Assembly: GCF_019721995.1 (NCBI RefSeq)
Contig: NZ_BLYC01000001.1
Coordinates: 423,037 to 487,036, forward strand
From: Bathymodiolus japonicus methanotrophic gill symbiont
GTDB lineage: Bacteria > Pseudomonadota > Gammaproteobacteria > Methylococcales > Methylomonadaceae
Reading direction: 5' to 3'
Length of the DNA stretch: 64,000 nt
The notes below the pieces were generated by a model that saw nothing but the letters and a program-made list of their open reading frames with translations, had not been told where the DNA came from and searched no databases. Below, piece after piece: positions 9,939 through 20,301 of the stretch. Numbering within the stretch: the stretch's first letter is position 1; each line of letters starts with the position of its first letter. Both the position numbers and the translations under genes were made by a program.

Positions 9939-10000
9939 GTAGGGCGTGGCTTTAGCACGCCTTATAAATGCCAACTTGGCGAACTAAGGCCAATCCTACA
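9939..10000. repeat. REP-like palindromic unit (GTAGGGCG type)
   Basis: Begins TGTAGGGCGTGGCTTTAGC and ends in a degenerate inverse copy closing on CCTAC. It is related to the units at 15239-15290 and 40132-40198. Confidence 0.6.
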
Positions 10001-10013
10001 CGAAGGAGCTATT

Positions 10014-10361
10014 ATGCCATTAATAAAACTCAGAACTAATGTTAGTGTCACAGACGAAAAAAAACCGGAATTACTCAGCGAATTATCACAATTACTCGCA
10101 AGTGAAACAGGCAAGCCCGAACGTTATGTGATGGTGGAAATTGCAGAGGACAGGAACATGCTCTTTGGAGGTAGCTCTGACCCCTTAGCCTACGTAGAAT
10201 GTAAGAGTATAGGGCTCTCTATGATTCAGGCTAAATCTCTGTCAAAGTCAATTAGTCAGGTGTTAGACTCTCGGATGCAGATTAATGCAGACCGCGTTTA
10301 TATAGAATTCAGTAATTGCCCAGCAGAATTTTGGGGCTGGAATGGCTCTACTTTTGGTTAG
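10014..10361 (+). CDS. MIF-family tautomerase
   Basis: 115 aa. A macrophage-migration-inhibitory-factor homologue, predicted phenylpyruvate tautomerase; Pro2, exposed after Met removal, is the catalytic base. The family segments SDPLAYVECKSIG and the C-terminal WGWNGSTFG are present, with RVYIEFSNCPAEFWGWN matching the usual end. A clear AAGGAG ribosome-binding site precedes ATG 10014. The physiological substrate in bacteria is uncertain. Confidence 0.92.
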   Translation: MPLIKLRTNVSVTDEKKPELLSELSQLLASETGKPERYVMVEIAEDRNMLFGGSSDPLAYVECKSIGLSMIQAKSLSKSISQVLDSRMQINADRVYIEFSNCPAEFWGWNGSTFG

Positions 10362-10427
10362 GGGCTGGCCTATCCAGTGTGAATTTACTATATGTCATTA
10401 CTCCCTTTTTACTATTTCTAATGACCA

Positions 10428-11150
10428 ATGAAAAAACTATTGAATAAAAGTTTTATCACCAATTTTCTTGCGGCAATGCTCATTGTCGCAGGATACTATA
10501 CACCTGTTTATAGCGAGCTGATTAAAGCCATCGGTTTTTTTGCCTTATCCGGTGCATTGACTAACTGGATAGCGATTCATATGCTATTTGAAAAAGTGCC
10601 TTTATTATATGGCTCAGGCATTATTCCTAATCGCTTTGAGGAATTTAAAGACTCCATTAAAGAGTTGATGATGCAGCAGTTTTTTACGCTGGAAAATATC
10701 GAGCAATTTATTGAAACTGAAGAGCAGGAAGGCGAGGAAATATTGAATCTTGAACCGTTGCTGGCAGTGGTTGATTATGACCGAATTTTTGAGGGCTTAA
10801 TCGCGTCGATAATGGAATCATCGTTTGGAGCCATGCTACAGATGATGGGTGGGGAAGAAGCACTGATTCCGTTAAAAGAGCCGTTTACCGAAAAAATGCG
10901 CGTAACTCTAACCGAGATGGTTGAATCAGACCGATTTAAGTCTGCACTAAAACAAGGCTTAAATGCGCATCATATAGGCGAAGATATTATAGGCAAAATT
11001 GAAACTGTGATTGATAAGCGACTAGCTGAATTAACCCCTCAGATAGTTAAAGAAATGGTACAGGAAATTATCCGCGAGCATTTAGGCTGGTTAGTGGTCT
11101 GGGGCGGTTTTTTTGGCGGTTTAATGGGGGCTGCTTTTTTCTTCATTTGA
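10428..11150 (+). CDS. DUF445 membrane protein
   Basis: 240 aa. An N-terminal membrane segment (about 10-30), a second hydrophobic stretch with the DUF445 hallmark GALTNWIAIHMLFEKVP (about 42-58) and GIIPNRFEEFK, a long helical central region, and a C-terminal hydrophobic hairpin (WGGFFGGLMGAAFFFI). The overall design matches DUF445/YheB proteins of unknown function. Confidence 0.87.
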   Translation: MKKLLNKSFITNFLAAMLIVAGYYTPVYSELIKAIGFFALSGALTNWIAIHMLFEKVPLLYGSGIIPNRFEEFKDSIKELMMQQFFTLENIEQFIETEEQEGEEILNLEPLLAVVDYDRIFEGLIASIMESSFGAMLQMMGGEEALIPLKEPFTEKMRVTLTEMVESDRFKSALKQGLNAHHIGEDIIGKIETVIDKRLAELTPQIVKEMVQEIIREHLGWLVVWGGFFGGLMGAAFFFI

Positions 11151-11376
11151 TAGGTTGAGAGCCATCCATGGCCCGGTATCAATCTAAGTGTGAGAAGGCG
11201 TTTATTCAAACTCCCCCCATGGCACGTTTGATAAATCACAGGGAATCTGTGAGGTATAGAGTACGCCATTCGCTTTGACCCGTGGTCCGCGATAATTGCA
11301 TCGATGCGAAATCTTAACTGAGATTGTCGAACAAAATTGAGACTGAGCCGCTTGCAATGAACTAAATCCACTCATT
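11151..11376. other. Gap without recognised gene
   Basis: 226 bp between the DUF445 gene and an SE1 element. An open minus-strand frame here (around 11150-11371) has no family that I recognise; it may be debris of an insertion sequence. No hairpin with T-run is obvious. Confidence 0.4.
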
Positions 11377-11636
11377 CGCTGTCAGCCCCGGACGGGCTGA
11401 TAGTCTCCAGAAGGCGCAGGGAAATTTGCCAATCCGAAGTGCGCGATAGCGCGCGAGGGAGGCCAAAATTTTATCCCGAATAGCCGTAGAGCCATTTGTG
11501 GTAGCCATGACTGAGCTGCTTTGTGCTCAGTCTGTGGCGGACGCAGGGCGGCTGGAGCATCTCCTATTCGCTGCGTAGGTGAACGAATTACGGCGACAGG
11601 AGTCCCGGAATTTCGTGAGGTAGCATGGCGCGCCTG
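11377..11636 (+). repeat. SE1 structured element (260 bp)
   Basis: Left end CGCTGTCAGCCCC at 11377, right end GGCGCGCCTG at 11636. It cuts off the 3' end of the PKD/Calx-beta pseudogene, whose frame meets a stop a few codons beyond it. Confidence 0.92.
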
Positions 11637-12728
11637 TTCCATATACCAGACAACATAATCTTGAGCCTCAACTTTGGGTTCTCTAATAATCACATTTGCT
11701 GAGCCGCCAGATGCTCCTACTGTATAGCCGGTATTTTCGATGAGCGTTAGAGTGACTGTTTCACTACCTTCAACTTCAGTATCAGAAATGGGTGTTACTG
11801 TGCCAACTTTTGTACTCTGACCAGCAGCAAAAGTAGCAGAACTACCTAATGATTTATAGTCAACGCCAGACGTTGCAGAGCCGCTTATTGCAAAATTAAC
11901 CGTAAGCGCTACACTTAAATCTCCAGTACGAGTCAGGGTGAATTTACCTGTATCTCCGTCTTCACTGGCTTTTGCATCTGTGGCAGCCACGCTTATTTCA
12001 GGTAATGTCTGAACTGCATCAACACTTTGTAAAGTTTCAACCGTATCTGATATTCCGTTTTTGTCAGTGACAGTAAAACTGATAATATATATATCTTTCT
12101 GACTATCGCTGAAAATCATGGAAACGGAGCTTAGCGAAGTGGTGATTTTTAGTCCCTGAAAGGCGACAGGGCAATTCGCTGATTCGACGTGTGCTAGCAG
12201 CACGCGAGAGGAGCAAGAATTGCATTCCGAATAGTCGTCCAGCCAGTGAGGTAGTAATGACGAAGCGGCTTTTGTGCGTAGTCGTTGCGGACGCAGGGCG
12301 TTCAGGGCATCTCCCATCCGCTGCGTAGGTGAACGAATTATGGCGACAGGAGTCCCGGAATTTCGTGAAGTAGCATGGCGCGCCTGACGTGTGTGTAGCC
12401 TTAAAATTATGAGAATCGCTGTTATCATTCGTGCTGCTTTTACCATCACCCCAGTCTATGCTTACACTATAGGGTGTTTGCCCACCTGAAACCTGAAATC
12501 TCCAGGTTTCTGCTTCTGCAACTTTAAGAGTAGCAGGGGGCTCTTCGGTAAATTCTGCATTAAGCACATCTATTGCACTCTTAACTAATACTGTAGCCGA
12601 CTTAGAGTGGAAATGCGTATCAAAAGGGGGTTCAGTTCCTGAGACTGTAAGCTTTATTGTATACTCTAAAGTGTAGTTGTGTTTTTTTAAGGGTATTGCA
12701 ATATAATCTCCCGAATTTCTCTACTAGT
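11637..12728 (-). pseudogene. Surface protein fragment with PKD and Calx-beta domains
   Basis: Read on the minus strand, this has a PKD-like domain (SIDWGDGKSSTNDN, then TYSQKDIYIISFTVTD) followed by one Calx-beta repeat (KFTLTRTGDLSVALTV, SGSATSGVDY, EGSETVTLTLIEN). Such domains occur in large secreted adhesins. SE2 at 12107-12386 splits the PKD domain; removing it joins KATHT to YSQKD in frame. The fragment is open to stop codons near 12728 upstream and ends in SE1 downstream, so both termini are missing. It is probably a leftover of a large exoprotein gene. Confidence 0.82.
12107..12386 (+). repeat. SE2 structured element (280 bp)
   Basis: Left end CGCTGAAAATCATGG at 12107, right end GGCGCGCCTG at 12386. 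It sits inside the PKD domain of a broken surface-protein gene; the host reading frame closes exactly when 280 bp are removed, with no target duplication. Confidence 0.93.
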
Positions 12729-12855
12729 AATGCACTATAACTAGAGAGACAGTAATTTTATATTCAGCAATAGTGGCTGAAGGGAACATTGGCCAAAAGG
12801 CATATTGTTCTGAGTCTTATCATTTCCTTATTATCTATACGCTTATTATTGCGAT

Positions 12856-13149
12856 CGCTGAAAATCCTGGAAACGGAGCTTTAGCGAAGTGAAGATTTTT
12901 AGTCCGCGATAGCCGTAGGGCCGTTATTTTGTCGGAGTCTGAGCGTTAGCGAAGGTGGAGACAAAATAAAAGGCCATCCGACACGGCGTCAAGTCATTTG
13001 GAGCCTATGTTCCGACCCCTTGTTGGGTCGGGACGAGGTGACGAGGACGAATCGGGGCCGCCGGAGGCATAAGTGGTCGCGTTAAGTTTTTGCTGCTTGC
13101 TTGGGCTGGGATGCCAAAAACAAGCTTTCGCAAAAATAGCGACTCCCCG
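12856..13149 (+). repeat. SE3 structured element (294 bp)
   Basis: Left end CGCTGAAAATCCTGG, right end GCGACTCCCCG. It contains the strong hairpin CCGACCC...GGGTCGG. This copy has AAAATC/GATTTTT at the first stem instead of AAAATCA/TGATTTTT. 12729-12855 and 13150-13260 on either side hold no recognised gene. Confidence 0.9.
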
Positions 13150-13260
13150 AATTTCAACCGAGTATTTTGCTTATGTATTGACGCAGAGATTTTTTAGGGC
13201 TGTGATATTGATATTTTTAGGGGGGATATCCGAATAATTACTTGAGCTGCGGAGGTGAAT

Positions 13261-14724
13261 TTATTTCTGTAGCTCTTTAAGCTCCTGCAACTCTGACTGA
13301 AAGAAATGTAAGCGGTCTTCCAGTATGGCGGATAGGTAGAAATTAAGCCCCTTATCATTCTGGGCTAACTTAATTTGCATAATGGCTGCATCTGTCTGCC
13401 CCAGAGCATAAAAGTATTCCGCCATATAGCGGTGCAAATTGACATTTTCACCCAGATTGCCATAGGCTCGGGCAAGCAATAAATTATACCTGGGGTGCTG
13501 CTGATAACGATAGTCGATCAACCTGAGCAACTGCAGTGCAAGCTTGGGCTGGTTCGAGTTTAATAAAATGGAGATGTATTCAAACTGGTATTCTGCATTT
13601 TCGGGATATAGTTGTTGTAATTGCAGATAACGCTGCTTTGCTGTTTCAAAGTCCTGTTGATTTATGGCAACTTGAGCTAAAGCGGTCAGGTATTCTCTTT
13701 GTTTTGGATAACGCCGGTTGAGGCTGAGAAAGATTTTCTTTGCATCGCTGAATTGTTGTTTTTTTATAAATGTGAGTCCTAACCCATACTGCATGGCTAC
13801 ACGCTGATCAGCTGTGCCCTGGTTAATTTTACTTTTAAAATAGACGACTAAGTCATTAAGTTTAGTATTCTCAGAGCCAATACGCAGCTTCGCCCTTATC
13901 AGCCGATAATCCTGTGAATCGGGAACCTGGCGATACGGGTATTTTTCGGCACGGCCACGCGTATCTGCAATACGTGACGAAGTAACCGGGTGAGTTCTTA
14001 AAAATTCAGGTGCCCCCTGTCCATAATAACGACTTGCATTTTGTAGTCTTTCAAAAAAAGCAGGCATGCTGAGTGGATCAAATCCAGCGAGTTCCAACGT
14101 TTTTATACCGATTCTATCAGCTTCTTGCTCGTTATCTCTGGTGAAGTCAATTTGCATTTGCAAACTACCTGCCTGTATGGCAGATAATGCGCCTAAGCCC
14201 ACTTCGGGGGCCTGGGTTGCGACAATAATAGCGGCAAGCATTGCGGCAAGTGCTGGCAATGACATACGGCTGCTAGCTTCATAGGAACGGTATATATGCC
14301 GTTGAGTAACGTGGGCAATCTCATGCGCCATCACTGAAGCAAGTTCACTTTCAGACTCGCTGCTTAAAATCAGCCCTGAATTAATACCTATATACCCACC
14401 AGGGCCGGCAAAAGCGTTGATATCATCCGACAGCACGACAAAGAAGTAAAAGTTATGTGTCGGGTTGTCGCTATTAGACACCAATGTTTGTCCAATACTC
14501 TGAATATATTGCTGTACATCTGGGTCATAACTGATTTTTAATTGTGAGCGTATATTACGAAAGAAAGCATCGCCTAATGCTTTTTCCTGTGCTGGGGAAA
14601 TCAGCGTTCCTGTCGAATCGCCCATATCCGGCAGTTGTATCTTATTAACTGCATATAGATCCCTGCTTAATAAACTGAGTATAAGCAGCATATAAAACAA
14701 TGGATTCCTGGTAAGCTTCATCAA
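13261..14724 (-). CDS. bepA: M48 metalloprotease with TPR repeats, BepA/YfgC type
   Basis: 487 aa. A signal peptide (about 1-25) directs it to the periplasm. The zinc metalloprotease motif HEIAH is at 134-138 and the third ligand Glu201 is in DNEQEADRIG. The C-terminal half (about 300-470) is made of tetratricopeptide-like helices, as in BepA, which assists or degrades LptD and other outer-membrane proteins during assembly. The length matches BepA (about 487). Orientation is divergent from the tusD-like gene. Confidence 0.93.
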   Translation of the reverse strand: MMKLTRNPLFYMLLILSLLSRDLYAVNKIQLPDMGDSTGTLISPAQEKALGDAFFRNIRSQLKISYDPDVQQYIQSIGQTLVSNSDNPTHNFYFFVVLSDDINAFAGPGGYIGINSGLILSSESESELASVMAHEIAHVTQRHIYRSYEASSRMSLPALAAMLAAIIVATQAPEVGLGALSAIQAGSLQMQIDFTRDNEQEADRIGIKTLELAGFDPLSMPAFFERLQNASRYYGQGAPEFLRTHPVTSSRIADTRGRAEKYPYRQVPDSQDYRLIRAKLRIGSENTKLNDLVVYFKSKINQGTADQRVAMQYGLGLTFIKKQQFSDAKKIFLSLNRRYPKQREYLTALAQVAINQQDFETAKQRYLQLQQLYPENAEYQFEYISILLNSNQPKLALQLLRLIDYRYQQHPRYNLLLARAYGNLGENVNLHRYMAEYFYALGQTDAAIMQIKLAQNDKGLNFYLSAILEDRLHFFQSELQELKELQK

Positions 14725-14840
14725 ATGTTATACTTTGGTTAATCTACAGTAGAGGTTATTTATCTGTTCAATCAATAGGCCATAAATCAGTGTATTGTAC
14801 TGAATGTTGGTCTATCTTTCTTATTTCTTGACTATTACGA

Positions 14841-15230
14841 ATGAAATACTCAATCCAGGTTAATGCCAGCCCTTATCAGTCTAATAGTGGCGAAACGGCG
14901 TATCAATTTATTAAAAGTGCCTTAGATATGGGGCATGAAATCATACGCGTATTCTTTTATCAGGAGGGGATTTATCATGCATTCAGGTATGCGACCCCAC
15001 CCGATGATGAAGTGCAGTTTGTCACCCGCTGGAGCACATTAGCGCGTGACTATGATTTAGATCTGGTCGTGTGTATTTCGGCTGCCCAGCGACGGGGTTT
15101 GCTAGAAACAAATGAAGCCAGGCGGCAAGGAAAAAAAGATAATGATGTTGCAGATGGCTTTCGTATTGCTGGCTTGGGGTTATGGGTTGAAGCTATGCTG
15201 GAAGCTGACCGGTTTATCGAGTTCGGTTAA
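14841..15230 (+). CDS. tusD: DsrE/TusD-family sulfur carrier
   Basis: 129 aa. TusD relays persulfide sulfur in the TusBCD-TusE route for 2-thiouridine at tRNA wobble positions; DsrE-type relatives act in sulfur oxidation. The active Cys is at residue 78 (VVCISAAQRRG), as in TusD. No tusB, tusC or tusE neighbour is visible, so it stands alone and could instead be a solitary DsrE-like protein. It converges on purF. Confidence 0.8.
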   Translation: MKYSIQVNASPYQSNSGETAYQFIKSALDMGHEIIRVFFYQEGIYHAFRYATPPDDEVQFVTRWSTLARDYDLDLVVCISAAQRRGLLETNEARRQGKKDNDVADGFRIAGLGLWVEAMLEADRFIEFG

Positions 15231-15238
15231 TATCAGCG

Positions 15239-15360
15239 TAGGGCGTGAACTTATGAACCTGCTAAATGGCGAGCTAAAGCCACGCCCTACAGATGGTATA
15301 GTGATTCGGGTTCTGGATCTTATGGGATTTCATGGTAGCGGACTGAAGTCCGCTCTACCA
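15239..15360. repeat. Two palindromic repeats between convergent genes
   Basis: 15239-15290 is a GTAGGGCGTG...CACGCCCTAC palindrome; 15333-15360 is a near-perfect hairpin GGTAGCGGACT-GA-AGTCCGCTCTACC. They fill the gap between the converging tusD-like and purF genes and may act as transcription terminators or REP units. Confidence 0.7.
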
Positions 15361-15368
15361 AGCTAAAA

Positions 15369-16880
15369 TTATTTTGCATTATTATGCATATCGATGGTAG
15401 CCGTTTCTATATTTCTATCCGTCTGTGCCGTATCGTTACGTAAGGCTTCGATGTGCTGTAAATAGCTCTCATCAATATCACCTGTAACATACTGATGATC
15501 AAAGCAAGAGGTATCAAAGTGCTTAATATCCGTATTTCCTTTATGTACTGCGTCAATTAAGTCTTCCAGGTCCTGATAAATCATTTTATCCGCGCCTATA
15601 GCAGTGCCGATTTCTGCTTCAGTGCGGTTATGAGCAATCAGTTCATGTGCTGCCGGCATATCAATGCCATAAACATTAGGGTAACGCACAGCAGGTGCCG
15701 CTGATGCAAAATATACTTTTTTTGCGCCTTTATCCCGCGCCATCTGAATGATTTGTTCCGAAGTTGTACCACGTACTATGGAATCATCGACTAATAAGAC
15801 ATTTTTACCTTCAAACTCCAGGCCTATGGCATTGAGTTTCTGGCGCACTGATTTCTTGCGCATTTGCTGGCCCGGCATAATAAATGTCCGACCTATATAG
15901 CGGTTTTTAATAAAGCCTTCACGGAATTTCACGCCTAGTGTATGCGCCATTTGCAGGGCAGACGTCCTGCTGGTATCAGGAATGGGGATAATCACATCGA
16001 TATCGTGATCAGGCCATTCACGTAGGATTTTCTCGGCTAATTTATCGCCCATACGCAAGCGCGCTTTGTAGACAGAGATATTATCGATAATAGAATCCGG
16101 GCGGGCAAAGTAAACGTATTCAAAAATGCACGGACAATGATCACTAAGCTCCGAGCATTGTTGCGTATGCAATTTCCCAGACTCTTCTATATAGACCGCT
16201 TCGCCGGGGTCTATATCACGGACTAGTTCAAATCCTAGTGCATCCAGGGCAACACTTTCTGAAGCAATCATAAATTCTGAGCCTTGCTCTGATTTACGTT
16301 CGCCAAAGACAATAGGGCGGATACCGTGTGGATCCCGAAAGCCTATAATGCCGATATTAGGAATCATGATGACTACGGCATAAGCGCCTTTACAGCGTCT
16401 GTGTACGCCTTCAACAGCTTTAAAAAGATCATTTTTATTAAGTTCTAATTTACCCAGTTGTTGTAATTCATGGGCAAAGATATTGAGCAGCACTTCAGAA
16501 TCAGAATTGGTATTGAGGTGGCGCTGGTCTTCAATAAATAGCTCTTTCTTTAGCTGTTCGGTATTGGTCAGATTACCGTTATGCGCCAGGGTAATGCCAA
16601 ACGGCGAGTTGACATAAAAGGGCTGAGCTTCGGATGAGCTAGAGCAACCAGCAGTAGGGTAGCGTGCGTGTGCAATGCCCATATTACCCTTTAGCTTGAC
16701 CATCTGCTCGGTAGTAAACACATCTCGGGTGAGTCCGTTGTCTTTGCGTAAATGTAAACGTCCGTTTTCACATGTCACAATGCCTGCCGCATCCTGTCCC
16801 CTGTGCTGTAACACTGTGAGTGCGTCATACAGGTCCTGATTTACATTTTGAAGGGAAACAATCCCGGCAATACCACACAT
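15369..16880 (-). CDS. purF: Amidophosphoribosyltransferase
   Basis: First committed step of purine synthesis: PRPP plus glutamine gives 5-phosphoribosylamine. 503 aa. The N-terminal nucleophile glutamine amidotransferase domain starts MCGIAGI with catalytic Cys2; the phosphoribosyltransferase domain carries the PRPP loop [13 protein letters not shown] around residue 370. It is the last gene of the trpF-to-purF cluster, 20 bp after cvpA, the usual gammaproteobacterial order. Confidence 0.97.
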   Translation of the reverse strand: MCGIAGIVSLQNVNQDLYDALTVLQHRGQDAAGIVTCENGRLHLRKDNGLTRDVFTTEQMVKLKGNMGIAHARYPTAGCSSSSEAQPFYVNSPFGITLAHNGNLTNTEQLKKELFIEDQRHLNTNSDSEVLLNIFAHELQQLGKLELNKNDLFKAVEGVHRRCKGAYAVVIMIPNIGIIGFRDPHGIRPIVFGERKSEQGSEFMIASESVALDALGFELVRDIDPGEAVYIEESGKLHTQQCSELSDHCPCIFEYVYFARPDSIIDNISVYKARLRMGDKLAEKILREWPDHDIDVIIPIPDTSRTSALQMAHTLGVKFREGFIKNRYIGRTFIMPGQQMRKKSVRQKLNAIGLEFEGKNVLLVDDSIVRGTTSEQIIQMARDKGAKKVYFASAAPAVRYPNVYGIDMPAAHELIAHNRTEAEIGTAIGADKMIYQDLEDLIDAVHKGNTDIKHFDTSCFDHQYVTGDIDESYLQHIEALRNDTAQTDRNIETATIDMHNNAK

Positions 16881-16900
16881 GTTTTCTTCCTGTATCTAAG

Positions 16901-17392
16901 TTATTGGAAATTTAAATAGTCTGCAATACCATCGGGTATATGCGTTTTTAACCAGACTGCCATTACTTGAAAATGCGGTAGTAGCTGTGATTCTTGCCAC
17001 CAGGAACTTTCAGGGATGGGCGTTAAGCCAGCTAGCATGACTAATAGAATAATGATAATCATGCCACGGCCAACTCCAAAAATCAGCCCTGCCAGACGGT
17101 CAGTACCGGTTAGTCCGGTTTTCTTAATCAGTGCCCCGAGTAGCTTGTTGATTAATGCGCCAACGATTAAAGTCAGAACAAACAACAGTATAAACGCCGT
17201 AAAGATTCTGGCATTAGTATCGCTAATGGAGCTTTCTAAAAAAGTGGCAAACGGCAGGCAAAAGTTAAAGCCTACCCAGCCTGCTACTCCCCAGGTAACC
17301 AGGGCAAATGCTTCACGGATCAGTCCTCTGAAAAGGCCGATGATCAGCGAGATACTGATTAAGCCGATAATGGCATAGTCGATCCAGATCAT
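16901..17392 (-). CDS. cvpA: CvpA family membrane protein
   Basis: 163 aa with four predicted membrane helices. The first helix region IGLISISLIIGLFRGLIREA and the conserved DRLAGLIFGVGRG segment identify CvpA, named for colicin V production and linked to envelope homeostasis. It lies between dedD and purF, 8 bp after the dedD stop, as is common in gammaproteobacteria. Confidence 0.93.
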   Translation of the reverse strand: MIWIDYAIIGLISISLIIGLFRGLIREAFALVTWGVAGWVGFNFCLPFATFLESSISDTNARIFTAFILLFVLTLIVGALINKLLGALIKKTGLTGTDRLAGLIFGVGRGMIIIILLVMLAGLTPIPESSWWQESQLLPHFQVMAVWLKTHIPDGIADYLNFQ

Positions 17393-17400
17393 TATTTTCT

Positions 17401-17901
17401 CTATTCAGAAACCAGAAGAGTTTTTACTTTATACTGTGCTTCAAGCTGCTTTTGGGTTTGCCGCGCACGTTTTTCATCCAGTTCGGGGCCTACACGCAGG
17501 CGATATAAAATGCCTTGTCCGGTAGTCACTGAATCTACATAGGCAGTGAAGTTATTTTTTCGCAACTTATCCCGGAACTCCAGGGCGTTCTGTTCCTGGC
17601 TAAAGCTGCCTACCTGAATAGTCCAGCTTTTAAGCGAAGTCTCATTAACAGCTTGCTGAATGTTTTTAGATTGTAGATCAACTTGCACGGGGGCGGGCCT
17701 GGACAAGACTTGAACCGGTGTCTTAGGAATATCATCCAGTAATGGCTGCAGATCTTCAGCAGGTTCCTGTGGCAAGGATAACTCATTAGTAAAATTATCA
17801 ACGCCAGATACTGGATCATCAAATAACATGGGCACGAAAACAGCTGCGAAGGCAGTGATAACAATCACGCCTACGATTCTTTGTTTTAATATCTCGTTCA
17901 T
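17401..17901 (-). CDS. dedD: DedD-like SPOR-domain protein
   Basis: 166 aa. One N-terminal membrane anchor (about 8-27, IVGVIVITAFAAVFVPMLF), a proline-rich linker and a C-terminal SPOR domain (about 92-165, SWTIQVGSFSQEQNALEFRDKL), which binds denuded peptidoglycan glycan at the septum. The ILKQRIVGVIVITAFAAVF start is typical of DedD. It begins 2 bp after the folC stop. Confidence 0.92.
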   Translation of the reverse strand: MNEILKQRIVGVIVITAFAAVFVPMLFDDPVSGVDNFTNELSLPQEPAEDLQPLLDDIPKTPVQVLSRPAPVQVDLQSKNIQQAVNETSLKSWTIQVGSFSQEQNALEFRDKLRKNNFTAYVDSVTTGQGILYRLRVGPELDEKRARQTQKQLEAQYKVKTLLVSE

Positions 17902-17902
17902 A

Positions 17903-19291
17903 CTATTGTCCTTGTGGGTTGCTAAAGAGTGTCAAATATTCGGAAACCAGAAAAAAAGATCCAAAAATTAAAATAATGCCCTGATCGGCCAGTGCTTTAG
18001 TTTCAGCGGCTGAATAGGCGGCAAGAAAATCGCTAAAGTCCAAGCTGACCTGGCCAATATTACATTGCACAAATGCTTGTTGCAGTTCGGTCTGCAGAAA
18101 GATTCTGGGATTGTCTAAAGGAGAAATATACCAGTGTTTGATAAATGGTTGCATAAGACCGATAACCCCTGTGAGATCTTTATCATTCATCATGGTAAAA
18201 ATAGCATGCACTGGCATTTGCAGAAACTCCGCCTGTAAATGGTCAATTAAGGCCTGAGCAGCTTGTGGATTATGGCTTACATCCAGTAACACTGATGGCT
18301 GAGATTGAATAAGTTGAAAGCGACCCTGTAGGTTGACACTACGTAACCCTTGCTTAATAGCCTGTTCGCTAACTGCTAGTTTATCTTGTAAAGTATTGAT
18401 GGCAGTTAGCACAGAAGATGCATTTCTATACTGATGTTCACCTTTTAAATGCGGGACTGGTAAATTGCATAATTGGCTGTTTCCGTATTGCCAGTCCCAG
18501 CCAGTACAGCAGCTATTTTGGTTTGGTGGATTGGGTCTCTCATCAGCTACTGATTTAAAAGATGGGTTATAGTTATCTTTTGATTCGTCTAGAATATCTG
18601 CTGCACTAGATGCATGTTGGTGATAAGTAAATTCCTCGCCTAAGCGTAACAGCTGGGCATTAACTTTCTCAGCACAGTCTATTAAAGTATTTGGGGGGTC
18701 GATATCGCCAGTAATAGCGACAGTATCGGGGCGAAAAATACCGGCTTTTTCATACGCAATGGCTTCGCGAGTCTCACCCAGCCAGGCAGTATGGTCTATG
18801 GAAATGCTGGTGACAATAGTTGCATCAGGGTCGATGATATTGACTGCATCCAGACGGCCACCCAGACCCACTTCAAGTAACTGTATATCCAGGTTTGAGC
18901 GGGAAAAAATATCTAAGGCAGCTAGGGTCCCAAACTCAAAATAGCTTAAGGATATATTATCCCGCACCGCTTCTATGCGTTCAAAAGCAGCGCAAATCTG
19001 TGCGTCACTCACTGGTACGGCATTAATTTTAATGCGCTCGTTATAATGAATAATATGTGGTGAGGTATAAGCCCCCACTTTATAGCCCTGAGCTAAATAT
19101 ATAGCTTCCAGAAATGCAATGCTGGAGCCTTTGCCATTGGTTCCTGCAACCGTAATGGTTAGCGGTTTTGTGGGTGCTGGATTATGCAGGGCATTAAATA
19201 CCCGGGTTACTCTGTCCAGACCCAGATCAATACTTTGTGGATGCAGGCTTTCTTGCCACGCCAGCCAGCCCTTCAGAGTTTCAAAATGCAT
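17903..19291 (-). CDS. folC: Bifunctional folylpolyglutamate/dihydrofolate synthase
   Basis: Adds glutamate to dihydropteroate and to folates. 462 aa. The ATP P-loop TVAGTNGKGSS is at 48-57; the Mur-ligase motifs SISIDHTAWLG and LLDVSHNPQAA are present. A stretch around residues 215-265, rich in Ser, Asn and Pro, looks like an insertion relative to compact family members. Co-directional with accD and dedD. Confidence 0.95.
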   Translation of the reverse strand: MHFETLKGWLAWQESLHPQSIDLGLDRVTRVFNALHNPAPTKPLTITVAGTNGKGSSIAFLEAIYLAQGYKVGAYTSPHIIHYNERIKINAVPVSDAQICAAFERIEAVRDNISLSYFEFGTLAALDIFSRSNLDIQLLEVGLGGRLDAVNIIDPDATIVTSISIDHTAWLGETREAIAYEKAGIFRPDTVAITGDIDPPNTLIDCAEKVNAQLLRLGEEFTYHQHASSAADILDESKDNYNPSFKSVADERPNPPNQNSCCTGWDWQYGNSQLCNLPVPHLKGEHQYRNASSVLTAINTLQDKLAVSEQAIKQGLRSVNLQGRFQLIQSQPSVLLDVSHNPQAAQALIDHLQAEFLQMPVHAIFTMMNDKDLTGVIGLMQPFIKHWYISPLDNPRIFLQTELQQAFVQCNIGQVSLDFSDFLAAYSAAETKALADQGIILIFGSFFLVSEYLTLFSNPQGQ

Positions 19292-19420
19292 AATAAAAAA
19301 AGCTTATCAAACAGAGTAAGTTTTATGTTTTGCACACTATAAGCATTTCTTGCTAATGATGCATCTTTACGCCTGGAATCTCTTATTTATCTGCTATGCA
19401 CAGATAGGGTGAGAATAGTA

Positions 19421-20287
19421 TCAGGCTGCTGCGTTTGTCGTAAGAATTGCTAACACCGAGCTAATTTCCTTACGCATTTCACGGCGGTCAATAATCATAT
19501 CAATCGCGCCGTGTTCCAGTAAAAATTCACTGCGTTGAAACCCTTCAGGTAATTTTTCGCGTACTGTTTGCTCGATGACTCGTGGGCCTGCAAAGCCAAT
19601 TAGTGCCTCGGGCTCAGCGGCATTGATATCACCCAGCATTGCCAAGCTTGCAGAAACGCCACCCATAGTTGGATCAGTCATAAAAGAGACATAGGGAATG
19701 CCTGCTGCTGATAGCCTGGTTAGTGCCGCGCTGGTTTTTGTCATCTGAAACAAGGAGAATAATGATTCCTGCATACGGGCTCCGCCACTGGCAGTAAAGA
19801 CAATAAAGGGGGCGCCAATTTCCAGGCTTTTTGTAATGCCGCGCACGAATTTCTCACCGACAACTGAGCCCATTGATCCCCCCATAAAGCTGAAGTCAAA
19901 TGCTGCAACCACAATAGCCTCTCCTTCCAGCGTGCCGCTTATGACAATCAGTGCATCATTTTCGCGGTTTTTTTTCTGCGCCTGGCTAATCCGGTCTTTG
20001 TATTTTTTACTGTCTTTAAACTTTAACGGATCCATCGGTTTTAAGTTTGCGCCAATTTCCTCGCGACCTTCTGCATCAAGAAACAGGTCTATACGTCGCC
20101 GTGCACCAATACGCATATGGTGATCGCATTTAGGACAGACATTAAAGTTTTTTTCCAGTTCACTATTATATAAAATAGCATTGCAGCTAGGACATTTGTT
20201 CCATAGACCTTCAGGAACAGGTCTTTTCTTACTATTAGAGTCTTTCTTTATAATGGTAGAGGGGACTAATTTTTCAAACCAACTCAT
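19421..20287 (-). CDS. accD: Acetyl-CoA carboxylase carboxyltransferase subunit beta
   Basis: Forms the carboxyltransferase with AccA, giving malonyl-CoA for fatty-acid synthesis. 288 aa. The N-terminal zinc ribbon has C32, C35, C51 and C54 (KCPSC, VCPKC); the core has [15 protein letters not shown] and the oxyanion-hole [10 protein letters not shown] gap of 129 bp to folC and 14 bp to trpA fits the standard trpBA-accD-folC operon. Confidence 0.97.
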   Translation of the reverse strand: MSWFEKLVPSTIIKKDSNSKKRPVPEGLWNKCPSCNAILYNSELEKNFNVCPKCDHHMRIGARRRIDLFLDAEGREEIGANLKPMDPLKFKDSKKYKDRISQAQKKNRENDALIVISGTLEGEAIVVAAFDFSFMGGSMGSVVGEKFVRGITKSLEIGAPFIVFTASGGARMQESLFSLFQMTKTSAALTRLSAAGIPYVSFMTDPTMGGVSASLAMLGDINAAEPEALIGFAGPRVIEQTVREKLPEGFQRSEFLLEHGAIDMIIDRREMRKEISSVLAILTTNAAA

Positions 20288-20301
20288 AGCTTGTTCCTTC
20301 C

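Noticed and set aside
11377..13149. CRISPR-like or tandem-repeat array from closely spaced SE elements
   Set aside because: Spacing is irregular, units are 260-294 bp, subfamilies differ and intervening DNA is gene debris; no short direct repeats with unique spacers.
13550..13570. tRNA-like GGTTCGAGT motif
   Set aside because: It lies within the bepA coding sequence and has no cloverleaf around it. No tRNA or rRNA gene was recognised in the window.
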